Positions 34,575 to 43,259 of a DNA stretch of 64,000 bases are shown here, one piece after another (within the stretch, counting starts at the first letter, position 1; each line of letters begins with the position of its first letter). This DNA comes from Bacteroidota bacterium (lineage in GTDB: Bacteria > Bacteroidota > Bacteroidia > Flavobacteriales_D > Sanyastnellaceae): positions 1 through 64,000 of the forward strand of contig JAQCBJ010000003.1 in NCBI GenBank assembly GCA_027621555.1. Reading direction: 5' to 3'. Both the position numbers and the translations under genes were made by a program. The notes beneath the pieces were generated by a model. The model did not search any database and was not told the DNA's origin. It worked only from the letters and a program-made list of their open reading frames with translations.

Positions 34575-37535
34575 ATGACGACCAGCATTCTCGAAGCACT
34601 CATCCAATTGTTTGCCTTGTTCGCCGCAGGACGCGGACAAGAGGGCATTGCACTTGGGCGTACGCATGCCACGAGGTACATGCGGAATCAGCTCCCTAAA
34701 AAATGGGCCGACGAGAGTTTGGAGCGATTTGACGAGTTGGTGGACCAATTCCAGCGCATGCCGGCAAGGGGCGAGGACATGCATGCCAAGCGCCTTGCCA
34801 AATTGAGTGTCAAGTTGCTACGCACATGCAGCCAAATCAACAAGGGACTGGAGTGGCACGAAAAACACGTGGTGGTAGTCCGCTTGATGGAATACCTGCA
34901 TCAAGTCCCCGATCTGGAAACCGGCCGCCTTTTTCTCAAAACGGTCAGCGAAAGCTTCAACATTGACGGAGAAACGCTTTCAGCCATGCAGAGCATGGTC
35001 TCGGATGCTGTAGAACATTCACGGTCGGAGGTCGCCGGATTGTTTGAGATGAACGACGAGTTCCTTGGCCGACGCTTCGGTGGACGATTGATTGGCTTGC
35101 ACCTCGAAGAGGGCAACCTCTTTTTGCTCCGCTCTGCGGATCAAGGGGAGATGCGTGTCAATCACCAGGACATGCAAGCCGGGATGGTGGCGCTTCTCGC
35201 CCCAGGGGGAACGCTCCGCGACAGCATGGGAGGGACGTTGTTCCACAGCGAACTCGTGGCCCACCGGCAAAAAGCGAAGACCCATCGCCACCCCTTGGTG
35301 CTTCGAGCAGAAGACGTCAGCCACTACTTCAAGTTCCCCAACGAGCAAGCGCTCCACCAATTCAACCTTCGCGCAGAAGGTGGGCAACTGGTGGGAATCA
35401 TGGGAGGGAGTGGATCTGGCAAATCCACTTTGCTCGGCGTGTTGAACGGAAGCACGAGACCGACGTTTGGAGCGGTGACGCTGAACGGCAAAGACATTTA
35501 CGCCGAGTCCAAAGAAGTGGTGGGCTGGATTGGACACGTTCCTCAAGAAGACGTTTTGATTGCTGAACTCACCGTCCGAGAAAACCTCGAATTCAACGCG
35601 GAATTGAGCCTTGGTCAGTTGCCTGCTTCCGATCGCGCTGATCGAATCGACGAGGTGCTCCAACAATTGGGACTTTGGGAAGTGCAAGATCTTCGCGTGG
35701 GGTCAGTCTTGGACAAAGTCATTTCTGGCGGCCAGCGAAAGCGCGTCAACATCGGACTTGAATTGCTCCGGAAGCCCCCCGTGTTGTTCCTCGATGAGCC
35801 GACAAGTGGGCTGTCGAGCCGAGACAGCGAACAGATCATGGACATCCTGAAGGAATTGACCTACGCCGGCCAGCTTGTCTTTGCCGTGCTCCATCAGCCC
35901 TCCTCTGATTTGTTCAAAATGTTGGACCGGTTGTTCCTTTTGGATCACGGTGGGCACCCCATCTATTGGGGGAACCCCCTTGATTCAGTCCGGCACTTCA
36001 ATTCTTTGGCCAGCCGTGTTCACGCGGACCAGTGCGAGTGCAGCTCTTGTGGAAACGTCAATCCAGAACAGCTCTTTGACGTCATCGAGGCCAAAACGGT
36101 GGACGAATACGGCCGAAAGACGCCCACGCGGCGAACCTCACCGAAGGAGTGGAACGACTTCTACACCATCATGATTGGCAACGCGTTGCCACCGGAGCAC
36201 ATCGAAGTTCGCCCTCGGAAGAGGGCAACACAAGTTGCGGGAGCGTGGGCCCAATGGAAAACGTACCTCACAAGGGACGTGCTGACCAAACTGCGGAACA
36301 AGCAATACCTCATCGTCAACGCTTTAGAGGCTCCGGCCCTTGCGTTCCTCTTGGCCGGATTCATGAGGTTCACCGAGCCCGGAACGGAGTACACATTCCG
36401 AGCCAGTGAAAACCTTCCTCCGTTCCTGTTCATCTCGGTCATCGTTGCACTCTTCCTTGGACTGAGCGTCAGCGCTGAAGAAATTTTACGCGATCGGAGC
36501 TTGCTGAAGCGAGAGCGGTTTTTGAACCTCAAGTGGCATCACTACGTGCACGCGAAGATGGCCGTCGTGGCCGCTGTCTCCATGGTGCACGCCGTGGGAT
36601 TTGCCCTTGTCTCTCATGCAATCTTGGAAATCCCTGCTTTCCTCCCGACGCACATCTTGGTGTTGTTTGTAGTGGCGCTTTTCGGCAACGTCCTCGGGTT
36701 GATCATTTCTGCCTGGTTCAAGACAGCCAAGGTCATTTACATTGTCATTCCGCTGCTTGTAATCCCGCAAATCATCTTCGGAGGGGCCATCATCCGATTC
36801 GAACGATTCAACGCCCTGTTTTCGGAACCCGATGCCGTTCCTTGGTTCGGTAACGTGATGGCGTCGAGGTGGGGCTTTGAGGCGGTAGCGGTGGATTTGG
36901 CGCGAAAAAACCCCTTCGACACCCACTTTAGTCCTTGGGAAGACCGCATTTATCGCGCCGCTTGGCGACGTGATTTTTGGTTGGCAGAAATGCGTCGGTC
37001 TTCCGATACGCTCTCCGTCAGACGCGAACTTGAGGCAACTGCTCGGGAATTGTCGGAATGGGAAGGAAAGCCGTTCGAATGGGAGTGGAAGTACGCATCC
37101 GAGGTCGATTGGGACAAAGTGAAGCAGCGCTACAACACCCACTATGGCGAAGCCTTTGCCGCCAGAAACCAAATGCGCGGGCAGGTTGCCCGCTCGCAAG
37201 ATTTGGTGGTGCTCAAAAACACATCGCACAACGATGAGCTTTGGGAATGGGTCTTGCAGGACGATCGCAAGGACAGGGCCGTGATGATTGGTGGGGATTT
37301 GGTCCAAAAATCCGGGCCCATCCACCGCTACAACGATGGAACATCGGGACGCCATGCCACGATGTACATGCCTTTCAAGACCTTTGGCCCACTTACACTG
37401 ACCACTCTGGCGTACAATGTTTTCGCACTGCTCGCGATGAGTGCGTGTCTGTGGCTTCTGTTGCTGGCCACGCCTTGGTTGAAGGAAAAGGGGTGGAGCA
37501 GGCTCAGTCGTCAGACGTCATCTCCACAAGTTTGA
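34575..37535 (+). CDS. ABCG-type half-transporter with extra N-terminal regulatory domain
   Basis: The product is 986 residues. Residues 1-160 are helical and TerB-like in character; 165-240 are a beta-rich linker. The ATPase domain (240-470) has Walker A GGSGSGKST (277-285), signature SGGQRKR, Walker B VLFLDEPTSGL and a switch histidine in AVLHQPSSD. A short Cys pair (CECSSC, near 487-492) follows. The membrane domain (about 575-770) has six hydrophobic segments, and a large charged soluble insert (about 770-940) precedes the last membrane helix. The White/ABCG order (ATPase before membrane domain) suggests an exporter acting as a homodimer; substrate unknown. Its last 32 bp overlap the convergent siaC-like gene. 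Confidence 0.85.
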   Translation: MTTSILEALIQLFALFAAGRGQEGIALGRTHATRYMRNQLPKKWADESLERFDELVDQFQRMPARGEDMHAKRLAKLSVKLLRTCSQINKGLEWHEKHVVVVRLMEYLHQVPDLETGRLFLKTVSESFNIDGETLSAMQSMVSDAVEHSRSEVAGLFEMNDEFLGRRFGGRLIGLHLEEGNLFLLRSADQGEMRVNHQDMQAGMVALLAPGGTLRDSMGGTLFHSELVAHRQKAKTHRHPLVLRAEDVSHYFKFPNEQALHQFNLRAEGGQLVGIMGGSGSGKSTLLGVLNGSTRPTFGAVTLNGKDIYAESKEVVGWIGHVPQEDVLIAELTVRENLEFNAELSLGQLPASDRADRIDEVLQQLGLWEVQDLRVGSVLDKVISGGQRKRVNIGLELLRKPPVLFLDEPTSGLSSRDSEQIMDILKELTYAGQLVFAVLHQPSSDLFKMLDRLFLLDHGGHPIYWGNPLDSVRHFNSLASRVHADQCECSSCGNVNPEQLFDVIEAKTVDEYGRKTPTRRTSPKEWNDFYTIMIGNALPPEHIEVRPRKRATQVAGAWAQWKTYLTRDVLTKLRNKQYLIVNALEAPALAFLLAGFMRFTEPGTEYTFRASENLPPFLFISVIVALFLGLSVSAEEILRDRSLLKRERFLNLKWHHYVHAKMAVVAAVSMVHAVGFALVSHAILEIPAFLPTHILVLFVVALFGNVLGLIISAWFKTAKVIYIVIPLLVIPQIIFGGAIIRFERFNALFSEPDAVPWFGNVMASRWGFEAVAVDLARKNPFDTHFSPWEDRIYRAAWRRDFWLAEMRRSSDTLSVRRELEATARELSEWEGKPFEWEWKYASEVDWDKVKQRYNTHYGEAFAARNQMRGQVARSQDLVVLKNTSHNDELWEWVLQDDRKDRAVMIGGDLVQKSGPIHRYNDGTSGRHATMYMPFKTFGPLTLTTLAYNVFALLAMSACLWLLLLATPWLKEKGWSRLSRQTSSPQV

Positions 37536-37881
37536 AAGGAAGCTGAATGATCGCGGCGTAATCTTCGCCTGCTTCTTGCATGTCCTCATCTTCCTCCTCG
37601 TAATACCAAAAGACTTCTGACTTGCAATCGCATTGCTCGAGACGCTTCAGAAGATCCATGAGGCATTTGGACGAACTCGTGTTGAAGTATTCGAGTTTGA
37701 CATGCACTTCGACCTGTCCGGGATCGCTCGCACAAAAGGCATTCGTCCAAGCCAAAAGCTGATCGTAGAATTGAATGGAATTCTCGGGGATGCTTCGCCC
37801 CGCCAGCGTCAGCTTCTTGTCCAGTGCCAAGAACTCAACGTGGGGTGTTTTTGCGGTGCGTTCGATGATCAAATCCTCCAT
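37504..37881 (-). CDS. siaC: SiaC-family regulatory phosphoprotein (DUF1987)
   Basis: The 125-residue product matches DUF1987 along its length: VEFLALDKKLTLAGRSIPENS, FYDQLL-W, and VEVHVKLEYFNTSSSKCLMDLL. Thr68, in EYFNTSS, aligns with the threonine reported as phosphorylated in Pseudomonas aeruginosa SiaC. In that system the phosphorylation state, set by SiaB kinase and SiaA phosphatase, controls a diguanylate cyclase and aggregation. Here the kinase-like partner lies immediately upstream (9 bp). The gene's 3' end overlaps the ABC transporter gene by 32 bp. Confidence 0.88.
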   Translation of the reverse strand: MEDLIIERTAKTPHVEFLALDKKLTLAGRSIPENSIQFYDQLLAWTNAFCASDPGQVEVHVKLEYFNTSSSKCLMDLLKRLEQCDCKSEVFWYYEEEDEDMQEAGEDYAAIIQLPFKLVEMTSDD

Positions 37882-37890
37882 GGCTGTGGA

Positions 37891-38418
37891 CTAGGGGTGA
37901 ATTCTCACGGTGAGTACAAAATCAGACTGTTCGTTGCCGCAAGGTATAAATTCTGAGTGGACCTGGTCGTTGGAACACGCCCTCAGGTCCATGAATCCCA
38001 ATCCAGCTCCTCCGAGCTTGGTTCGTTCTCCATCAGCAAGTTTGTCCAACCGAGAATCCCTCAAGGCTTCCAAGCTTGGCTCGTTGGCCTGCTGCAAAGC
38101 CAATTCAATGGTGTTTTGTTCAGAACGAGACACCACGTTCATCGACCGAATCAAGAAGGCACCCTCGTCATCCCAGCGGCACTCGTAAAACCCGTTGCTG
38201 GCGTGTTTCGAGAGATTCTGCAACAATTCAATGATGCAACGCATGGCGCGTTTGTGCTGCTGAAGTGGCCATTGGTTGGCTTCCAACACCTGCTCACTCC
38301 AGCCAAGAAGCACCTCGCTCTGTTTCTCCGACAAAGGCCCGTTGTAATGAACCGATGCACCTGCGCACAGCTTGCGATTCAATTCAAGTGAATTCTCGTG
38401 GAAGGACGTGTCAACCAT
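37891..38418 (-). CDS. siaB: SiaB-family protein kinase
   Basis: The 175-residue GHKL-like protein belongs to the SiaB family, seen in the helix RCIIELLQNLSKHA, the G-x-GLGFMDLR motif near residues 138-146, and a terminal beta strand. It is expected to phosphorylate the downstream SiaC. No SiaA phosphatase or SiaD diguanylate cyclase gene is present nearby, so the output pathway is not visible. Two-gene operon on the minus strand. Confidence 0.82.
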   Translation of the reverse strand: MVDTSFHENSLELNRKLCAGASVHYNGPLSEKQSEVLLGWSEQVLEANQWPLQQHKRAMRCIIELLQNLSKHASNGFYECRWDDEGAFLIRSMNVVSRSEQNTIELALQQANEPSLEALRDSRLDKLADGERTKLGGAGLGFMDLRACSNDQVHSEFIPCGNEQSDFVLTVRIHP

Positions 38419-38473
38419 GGTTCTGGGCCTCTCTTGTCAAAGAACGAAAGTTCTGACGCAATTTTGCCGGGCG

Positions 38474-39259
38474 ATGCGGTCAAAATTGAAATCGGACCTG
38501 TGGATAACCGACCCCGAGTGGTTTAGGCCTTGGTTCAACACGGAGGCTTACCACGTGCTTTATGGACACCGTAGCGAAGACGAGGCGTCGGATTTGGTCC
38601 AAAGGCTGATCTCCGTGAAGGAACTGAATGAGCCAGGCCGCCTTCTTGACGCAGGATGCGGCGCAGGACGCCATGCTCGAGCCTTCGCCAAGGCCGGTTG
38701 GGACGTAGAGGCATTTGACCTCAGCGAGGGAAGCATTGATGCTGCAAAAAGCCATTCGCAATCTCCCAGTCCTTCGTACCGCGTTCTTGATTTGAGAGAC
38801 CTCCTCGATGTGGAAGAGTGGTTTGGTCGTTTTGACCTCGTGACCAATTTCTTCACGAGCCTGGGTTATTTCAGTGCAGAGGAAGAACAAAAGCAAGTGG
38901 TGGCTGGATTTGCACGGGCCCTTCGACCAGGCGGTTGGTTGTTCGTCGATTACCTCAATGTCGAACACGTTCAATCTCATTTGATTCCCTCGGAGACGAT
39001 TCTGAAAGGAGGGATTGAATTTGACATTCATCGTCGCATCGCCGATGGTTGGATTGAGAAATCCATCCGCTACCAGTGGCAGGGGGAAGAGCAACATCAC
39101 GTGGAACGCGTTCAGGCCCTTCATCGTGACAACTTCATCGACTTGTTGTCCAAGCATCAATTGGAAGTCAAGTACACTTGGGGCAATTATGCGCTGGACC
39201 CTTGGAGTGGGGATTCCCCCCGTTGCATGCTCTTGGCCCAAAAAACAACCTCAGTCTGA
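38474..39259 (+). CDS. Class I SAM-dependent methyltransferase
   Basis: The start at 38474 (MRSKLKSDLWITD) is chosen because the domain begins there and an AT-rich CAATTTTG box sits just upstream; a longer frame would run into the divergent siaB gene. The 261-residue product has motif I LLDAGCGAGRHA, an acidic strand end (VEAFDLS), and the DLVTNFFTSLGYF and ALRPGGWLFVDYLN segments. Substrate unknown. The ZIP transporter gene follows after 4 bp, suggesting cotranscription. Confidence 0.85.
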   Translation: MRSKLKSDLWITDPEWFRPWFNTEAYHVLYGHRSEDEASDLVQRLISVKELNEPGRLLDAGCGAGRHARAFAKAGWDVEAFDLSEGSIDAAKSHSQSPSPSYRVLDLRDLLDVEEWFGRFDLVTNFFTSLGYFSAEEEQKQVVAGFARALRPGGWLFVDYLNVEHVQSHLIPSETILKGGIEFDIHRRIADGWIEKSIRYQWQGEEQHHVERVQALHRDNFIDLLSKHQLEVKYTWGNYALDPWSGDSPRCMLLAQKTTSV

Positions 39260-39263
39260 CCCC

Positions 39264-40046
39264 ATGCTTCTCACCACTGTCATCTTTCTTGCCGCAACCT
39301 TGCTTGGAGGCTGGGCGTTCGTCCTGCTTGGGCAACGCGGGCTCGACAATCTGAGTGTCATTCTCTCCTTTGGAGGGGCCTTCATCATCGGGATGTGTTT
39401 TCTGCACTTGGTGCCCGAATCTTTCAGTGCAAGCGCGTTTGCCGGGGTTTGGGTGCTCGCGGGCTTTCTCGTTCAAGGGCTGCTTGAATACTTGAGCAAG
39501 GGCATAGAGCATGGGCATTTTCACGCACACGAACACGATGAACATTGCGACAGTGGTTTCCAATGGAATCGCTTGCCTTGGGCAGCCTTGGCCAGTTTGG
39601 CCCTCCATGCCGCTCTCGAAAGCATGCCGGTCATGGATCACAGCCATCACGTTCACCACGAGGGGCACGTGCACGGCCCATTGGCATTGAACATGATCGA
39701 TTGGGGACTTGTTGTTGGACTTGTGCTCCACAAAGTCCCCGTGGCCATGGTGTTGATGGCCATGATGATTGAGCAACACGTGCCTAGACGAACAGCTTGG
39801 ATCGTCCTCATCGCTTTTGGCCTCTCACCACTCGTGGGCATGCTGGCGTTTGAGGGATTGTTTCACAACCTTCCGCACGATGTAGCCTTGGTCTTTCCTG
39901 CTTGGATGCAGGCCCTTGTGGTCGGCATCCTCTTGCACATTGGCACAACTGTGCTCTTCGAGGCCGGAGACGGCCATGCATTCAACCGCAAAAAATTCGT
40001 CGCGACGTGCGTAGGGGTGGGGGTGAGCCTTCTGGCTTTCTTGTGA
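39264..40046 (+). CDS. ZIP-family metal transporter
   Basis: The 260-residue integral membrane protein has about eight hydrophobic segments. Metal-site motifs are HLVPES in an early helix, ALHAALESMPV in TM4, and a later LHKVPVAMVL helix replacing the usual HK/E-P-EG. A histidine-rich loop lies at about 76-91 (HGHFHAHEHDEH) and a second (HSHHVHHEGHVHG) between TM4 and TM5; both are typical zinc-binding loops. It should import zinc or a similar divalent cation across the inner membrane. The start at 39264 begins exactly at the first helix, just after the methyltransferase stop. Confidence 0.9.
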   Translation: MLLTTVIFLAATLLGGWAFVLLGQRGLDNLSVILSFGGAFIIGMCFLHLVPESFSASAFAGVWVLAGFLVQGLLEYLSKGIEHGHFHAHEHDEHCDSGFQWNRLPWAALASLALHAALESMPVMDHSHHVHHEGHVHGPLALNMIDWGLVVGLVLHKVPVAMVLMAMMIEQHVPRRTAWIVLIAFGLSPLVGMLAFEGLFHNLPHDVALVFPAWMQALVVGILLHIGTTVLFEAGDGHAFNRKKFVATCVGVGVSLLAFL

Positions 40047-40121
40047 ACTCGCTGTCGTCGAATTTCAAAGAAAACTCGACAAACGCAACCTTTCTCCTGT
40101 CGGGACGTACTCACCTCCGAC

Positions 40122-40223
40122 ATGAGACACTACCGCATTCACATCAGCACCTCCAAAGTCGAAACCATTGAATTGGCGACGTCCACGTTTTGTTTCAAAT
40201 TGATGTCTTACGGACTGAACTGA
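40122..40223 (+). CDS. Possible 33-residue microprotein
   Basis: A short frame (MRHYRIHISTSK...SYGLN) in the gap between the ZIP gene and the convergent HMG-CoA lyase-like gene. A CTGAAC/GTTCAG hairpin overlaps its stop. No promoter box was seen and nothing similar is recognised; it may be chance. Confidence 0.2.
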   Translation: MRHYRIHISTSKVETIELATSTFCFKLMSYGLN

Positions 40224-40236
40224 GTTCAGCGTAGAC

Positions 40237-41115
40237 TTAGGCAAACAGGTCGGCGGCCAAACTTTGGGCTTGATCCAAAGAGACGACGTTTCCAACGCTC
40301 CACAACCCCTCTGATTCCGCCCACTCCACCAGCCTCTCGGTGGGAGCATTTCCCACCAAATCATCTTGGGCCATCGGGCAACCTCCAACGCCGCGCAACG
40401 CCCCATCAAAGCGAAAGCAGCCACCTCGGTGAGCTGCTTTGATTTTTTCCAGTCCTTCCAATGGATGCAAATGAAGGTGCGCACCCAAGAGATCCGACCC
40501 CAATTCCTCGGCGGCGACTGCAAAAACGCGCTCCACGAGCTGAGGCGTGGCGGCTCCAACCGTATCGGCCAAAGAAACGACAGACGGGGAGAGGCGATCC
40601 ACCAAGTTCTTGGCCCAAGTCGTCGGCATTTCTTCGGACCAGGCATCGCCATATGGATTGCCAAAACCCATGCTCAAATACACCACGAGATCCTTGTTTC
40701 GTTTCGCGCAATGGTTCGCAACAACATCCAGTCTTTTCCAAGCTTCCTCGACACTGGCTTTGGTGTTCCGTTCTTGGAAGGTGGGAGAGAGGCTCAGTGG
40801 GAATCCCACTGCAGAGACCGAATCGTATTCGACGGCATCCCGTGCTCCACGTTCGTTGGCCACAATCACCAAGGCTCGGGTGGGCACCTGATCCCAAATG
40901 CCTTCGGCCTCCAACTGGTCCAACACCTTTCCCGTATCGGCCATGGCTGGGATGGCTTTGGGGGAGACAAAACTTCCCAAATCCAACGTGTCAAATCCCA
41001 CGCGCAACAGCACGCGGTAATAGGCCAGTTTGTCTTCCGTGGAAATGGGGTGGGGCCATCCTTGTATCGCATCTCTGGGGCATTCGACCAGATGCAGTCG
41101 CCTTGGGGCATTCAT
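40237..41115 (-). CDS. HMG-CoA lyase-like enzyme
   Basis: The 292-residue TIM-barrel protein of the DRE-TIM superfamily starts at 41115 (MNAPRRLHLVECPRDA). The family motifs are LVECPRDAIQ (catalytic Arg-Asp), SFVSPKAIPAMADT, YLSMGFGNPYG, SLADTVGAATP, HLHLHPLEG and GVGGCPMAQDDLVGN with the active-site Cys. The reaction expected is cleavage of 3-hydroxy-3-methylglutaryl-CoA to acetoacetate and acetyl-CoA in leucine breakdown. A -7 box lies four bases upstream, supporting this start over one 15 bp earlier. Confidence 0.88.
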   Translation of the reverse strand: MNAPRRLHLVECPRDAIQGWPHPISTEDKLAYYRVLLRVGFDTLDLGSFVSPKAIPAMADTGKVLDQLEAEGIWDQVPTRALVIVANERGARDAVEYDSVSAVGFPLSLSPTFQERNTKASVEEAWKRLDVVANHCAKRNKDLVVYLSMGFGNPYGDAWSEEMPTTWAKNLVDRLSPSVVSLADTVGAATPQLVERVFAVAAEELGSDLLGAHLHLHPLEGLEKIKAAHRGGCFRFDGALRGVGGCPMAQDDLVGNAPTERLVEWAESEGLWSVGNVVSLDQAQSLAADLFA

Positions 41116-41119
41116 GACT

Positions 41120-41127
41120 GAAAAATA
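41120..41127 (-). promoter_or_regulatory. -7 box four bases before the HMG-CoA lyase-like start
   Basis: TATTTTTC on the minus strand (one mismatch to TAnnTTTG), then AGTC and the ATG at 41115. At 19-base spacing the -33 triplet is TTT. Confidence 0.5.
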
Positions 41128-41209
41128 CACGACATGCGACGAATTGAAACCTTATGTGAACCGACGCCGTAGAGAAGAAAGACATTGAACCACCACATCC
41201 TCTCAGTCC

Positions 41210-41464
41210 ATGAAACTCGACACTTTCAATCGGCTCCCTTTAGACCAAAAGACAAGCTACATGTGGGACCACGGCGTGTGCCTGGCCCAACGAATCATCG
41301 AAAATCGCTACATCCTCTGCATTTTCGAAGTCAATGGCTTTTTCGTTGAGGCCATCTACTCGCGTCGCAACAACCGCGTCAACGCCATTTTGCCCATCGC
41401 CGACATTCCTGAATGGGAAGGTTACGTCGATCAAGTGCTGACCAACCTCTTGAAATTGAACTGA
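41210..41464 (+). CDS. Small conserved hypothetical protein
   Basis: An 84-residue protein with LDQKTSYMWDHGVCLAQRI, then a beta segment YILCIFEVNGFFVEAIYSRRNNRV and a C-terminal helix YVDQVLTNLL. Short proteins with this pattern (a helix, then YxLYxxxGFYVEV-x-Y) are common in Bacteroidota and have no assigned role. It ends 1 bp before the convergent comEC stop. Confidence 0.75.
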   Translation: MKLDTFNRLPLDQKTSYMWDHGVCLAQRIIENRYILCIFEVNGFFVEAIYSRRNNRVNAILPIADIPEWEGYVDQVLTNLLKLN

Positions 41465-41465
41465 C

Positions 41466-43184
41466 TTACTCCAGGGGAACGGGTTCACTCGTCATCTTGG
41501 ACACATTCTGATGGATCCACGCTTGCAAAGGCGGTTGGATCCATTTTTTTTGAAGGCTATCCGCCTCATGCCAAGGCATCACCCTCACGGGCCCTTCCAA
41601 GCCAAGCGAAGTGGCGGCATGGAGAGCTTGGTGTTGCATTCCTTCGGCACACCACGCCACGCCTCCGTAACCGTCGGTCACCAAGGCACACGGTTTTCTC
41701 GACTTCAACGACCACAGCCGAAGCGGCAGGGAATCGTCACGCGTCTCGACATGCTTCCAAGCCGACAACATCACGCACGAGATGCATGATCCGCACAGCG
41801 CTAAGCGCAACAACGACCGTCGACGTTGCCCGGGAATCAAGCGGATGATCCAAAACGCACCCAGCGGCAGAAGCAACAGCCGCCCAGATCCCCCTGACCA
41901 CCGCCGGCCATCGCTCCAAAGCTTCCACCGTCCATCCACCCCAACGGCAAGATCCCCAATCCACTGTGACATCTGAATCGGGATGTCTATCCCGCTCGGT
42001 GGGCCGAGCAGGCCCAAGGCGACCGTGGCCCCAAATAGCAGCATCAACGGACCGGCCAACAGGTTTGCCGGGTAAAATGCCCAGGGCAAAATTTGGAACG
42101 TCGGCACGGTGAGGAATGCCGTGGACATCTGTGCTCGCAGCGGCACACGCCACCAGGAACTTCGATGCCCCAATGCCAAGAGACTGCCTGTGGCGAGAAA
42201 ACTCAACTGAGCTCCCAAGCCATTCGGCACATGGACGTCACGAAACACGGCGAAGCAAGCCGCCGCTCCCCAAGCACTCCACACATCCGACCGCCTTCCA
42301 CGAACCACCAACCACCACGTCAACACAACCATCACCCCGGCTCGAATTCCGGAGACTGGTGCACCACAGGCCATGACAAATGCCGAGCAGAGCGCGATGC
42401 CCAGTGCACTCAGTCGCCTCAACCAACGGTTCTGGGTTCGTAGCAGCAACAAAAACGGACCGGCCACCAACCCTACGTGATACCCACTGACGGCTAAGAG
42501 ATGGGCCAATCCCAGGTGTTCGAATGCCTCACGGATCTCCCTCGGCACCGCCTTGCGATCTCCTGCAAACATGCCGAGAATGAGTCCTTGACCTCGGCCA
42601 GAAAACCGTGAGGCCAACCAGGTCCTCCAGCGCCATGCCATTTCGCGAACCTGAACGTCCAACGATTGGCGACTGTGTTCTTCCGACTCTTCCCACGACA
42701 AGAATTCAGCACGGCTGTACACCCGGCTCGATTTCAGATACGACTCAAACGAGAAGGCATCCGCCAAATCGGAATGGGGAATGGGGTGGAGGACCACGAA
42801 CGCCCTTTGGGGAAAGCATGCCTTGGAAGGCGACTCCGCTTCCATCCAAATGCGAAAACGACAACCTCGATCATCCATCGCTTCCCAGATGCCACGCATG
42901 TTGGAGCCTCGTTCTGCTTCAGTGCTGCCAACGAATTGAGGACTTACGACAACCTGACTCCACGCAGGAGCTCGAGCCATGGGTGGACGAGAAGCCCTTT
43001 GGTCAGCCCAGAGCAAACCTGTCGAAGCAACCCAACCTAAAAGGACCCAGCGCACCGCCTTTTCCCACTCTCCCAAAGTCAGGCAGAGCATCAGCCCGCC
43101 GAGCAACCACCACAAAAGCAAAGCGTTGCCGTCCATCAGAACACAGCTCCACATGCCAACACCGAGTGCTACAGGCCAATTCAC
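41466..43184 (-). CDS. comEC: ComEC/Rec2-family DNA uptake channel, membrane part
   Basis: The 572-residue product starts at a GTG (43184). Residues 1-70 hold N-terminal membrane helices; 75-180 form an OB-like soluble region (DUF4131-like). The competence domain (about 205-450) contains GLILGMFAGDR, the signature HLGLAHLLAVSGYHVGLV, and several helices including PVSGIRAGVMVVL. It ends with a short soluble tail and lacks the C-terminal metallo-beta-lactamase nuclease domain seen in Firmicutes ComEC, as is common in this phylum. It should form the inner-membrane channel for single-stranded DNA in natural transformation. Probably last in a unit with the two upstream minus-strand genes. Confidence 0.87.
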   Translation of the reverse strand: MNWPVALGVGMWSCVLMDGNALLLWWLLGGLMLCLTLGEWEKAVRWVLLGWVASTGLLWADQRASRPPMARAPAWSQVVVSPQFVGSTEAERGSNMRGIWEAMDDRGCRFRIWMEAESPSKACFPQRAFVVLHPIPHSDLADAFSFESYLKSSRVYSRAEFLSWEESEEHSRQSLDVQVREMAWRWRTWLASRFSGRGQGLILGMFAGDRKAVPREIREAFEHLGLAHLLAVSGYHVGLVAGPFLLLLRTQNRWLRRLSALGIALCSAFVMACGAPVSGIRAGVMVVLTWWLVVRGRRSDVWSAWGAAACFAVFRDVHVPNGLGAQLSFLATGSLLALGHRSSWWRVPLRAQMSTAFLTVPTFQILPWAFYPANLLAGPLMLLFGATVALGLLGPPSGIDIPIQMSQWIGDLAVGVDGRWKLWSDGRRWSGGSGRLLLLPLGAFWIIRLIPGQRRRSLLRLALCGSCISCVMLSAWKHVETRDDSLPLRLWSLKSRKPCALVTDGYGGVAWCAEGMQHQALHAATSLGLEGPVRVMPWHEADSLQKKWIQPPLQAWIHQNVSKMTSEPVPLE

Positions 43185-43259
43185 ATCGCAAGGCTCGGGG
43201 AAATCAACCCTCGCCTTCGTGAAAATTCATCGGTGTCTGTCGTTCGTTGACGAGAAGAC

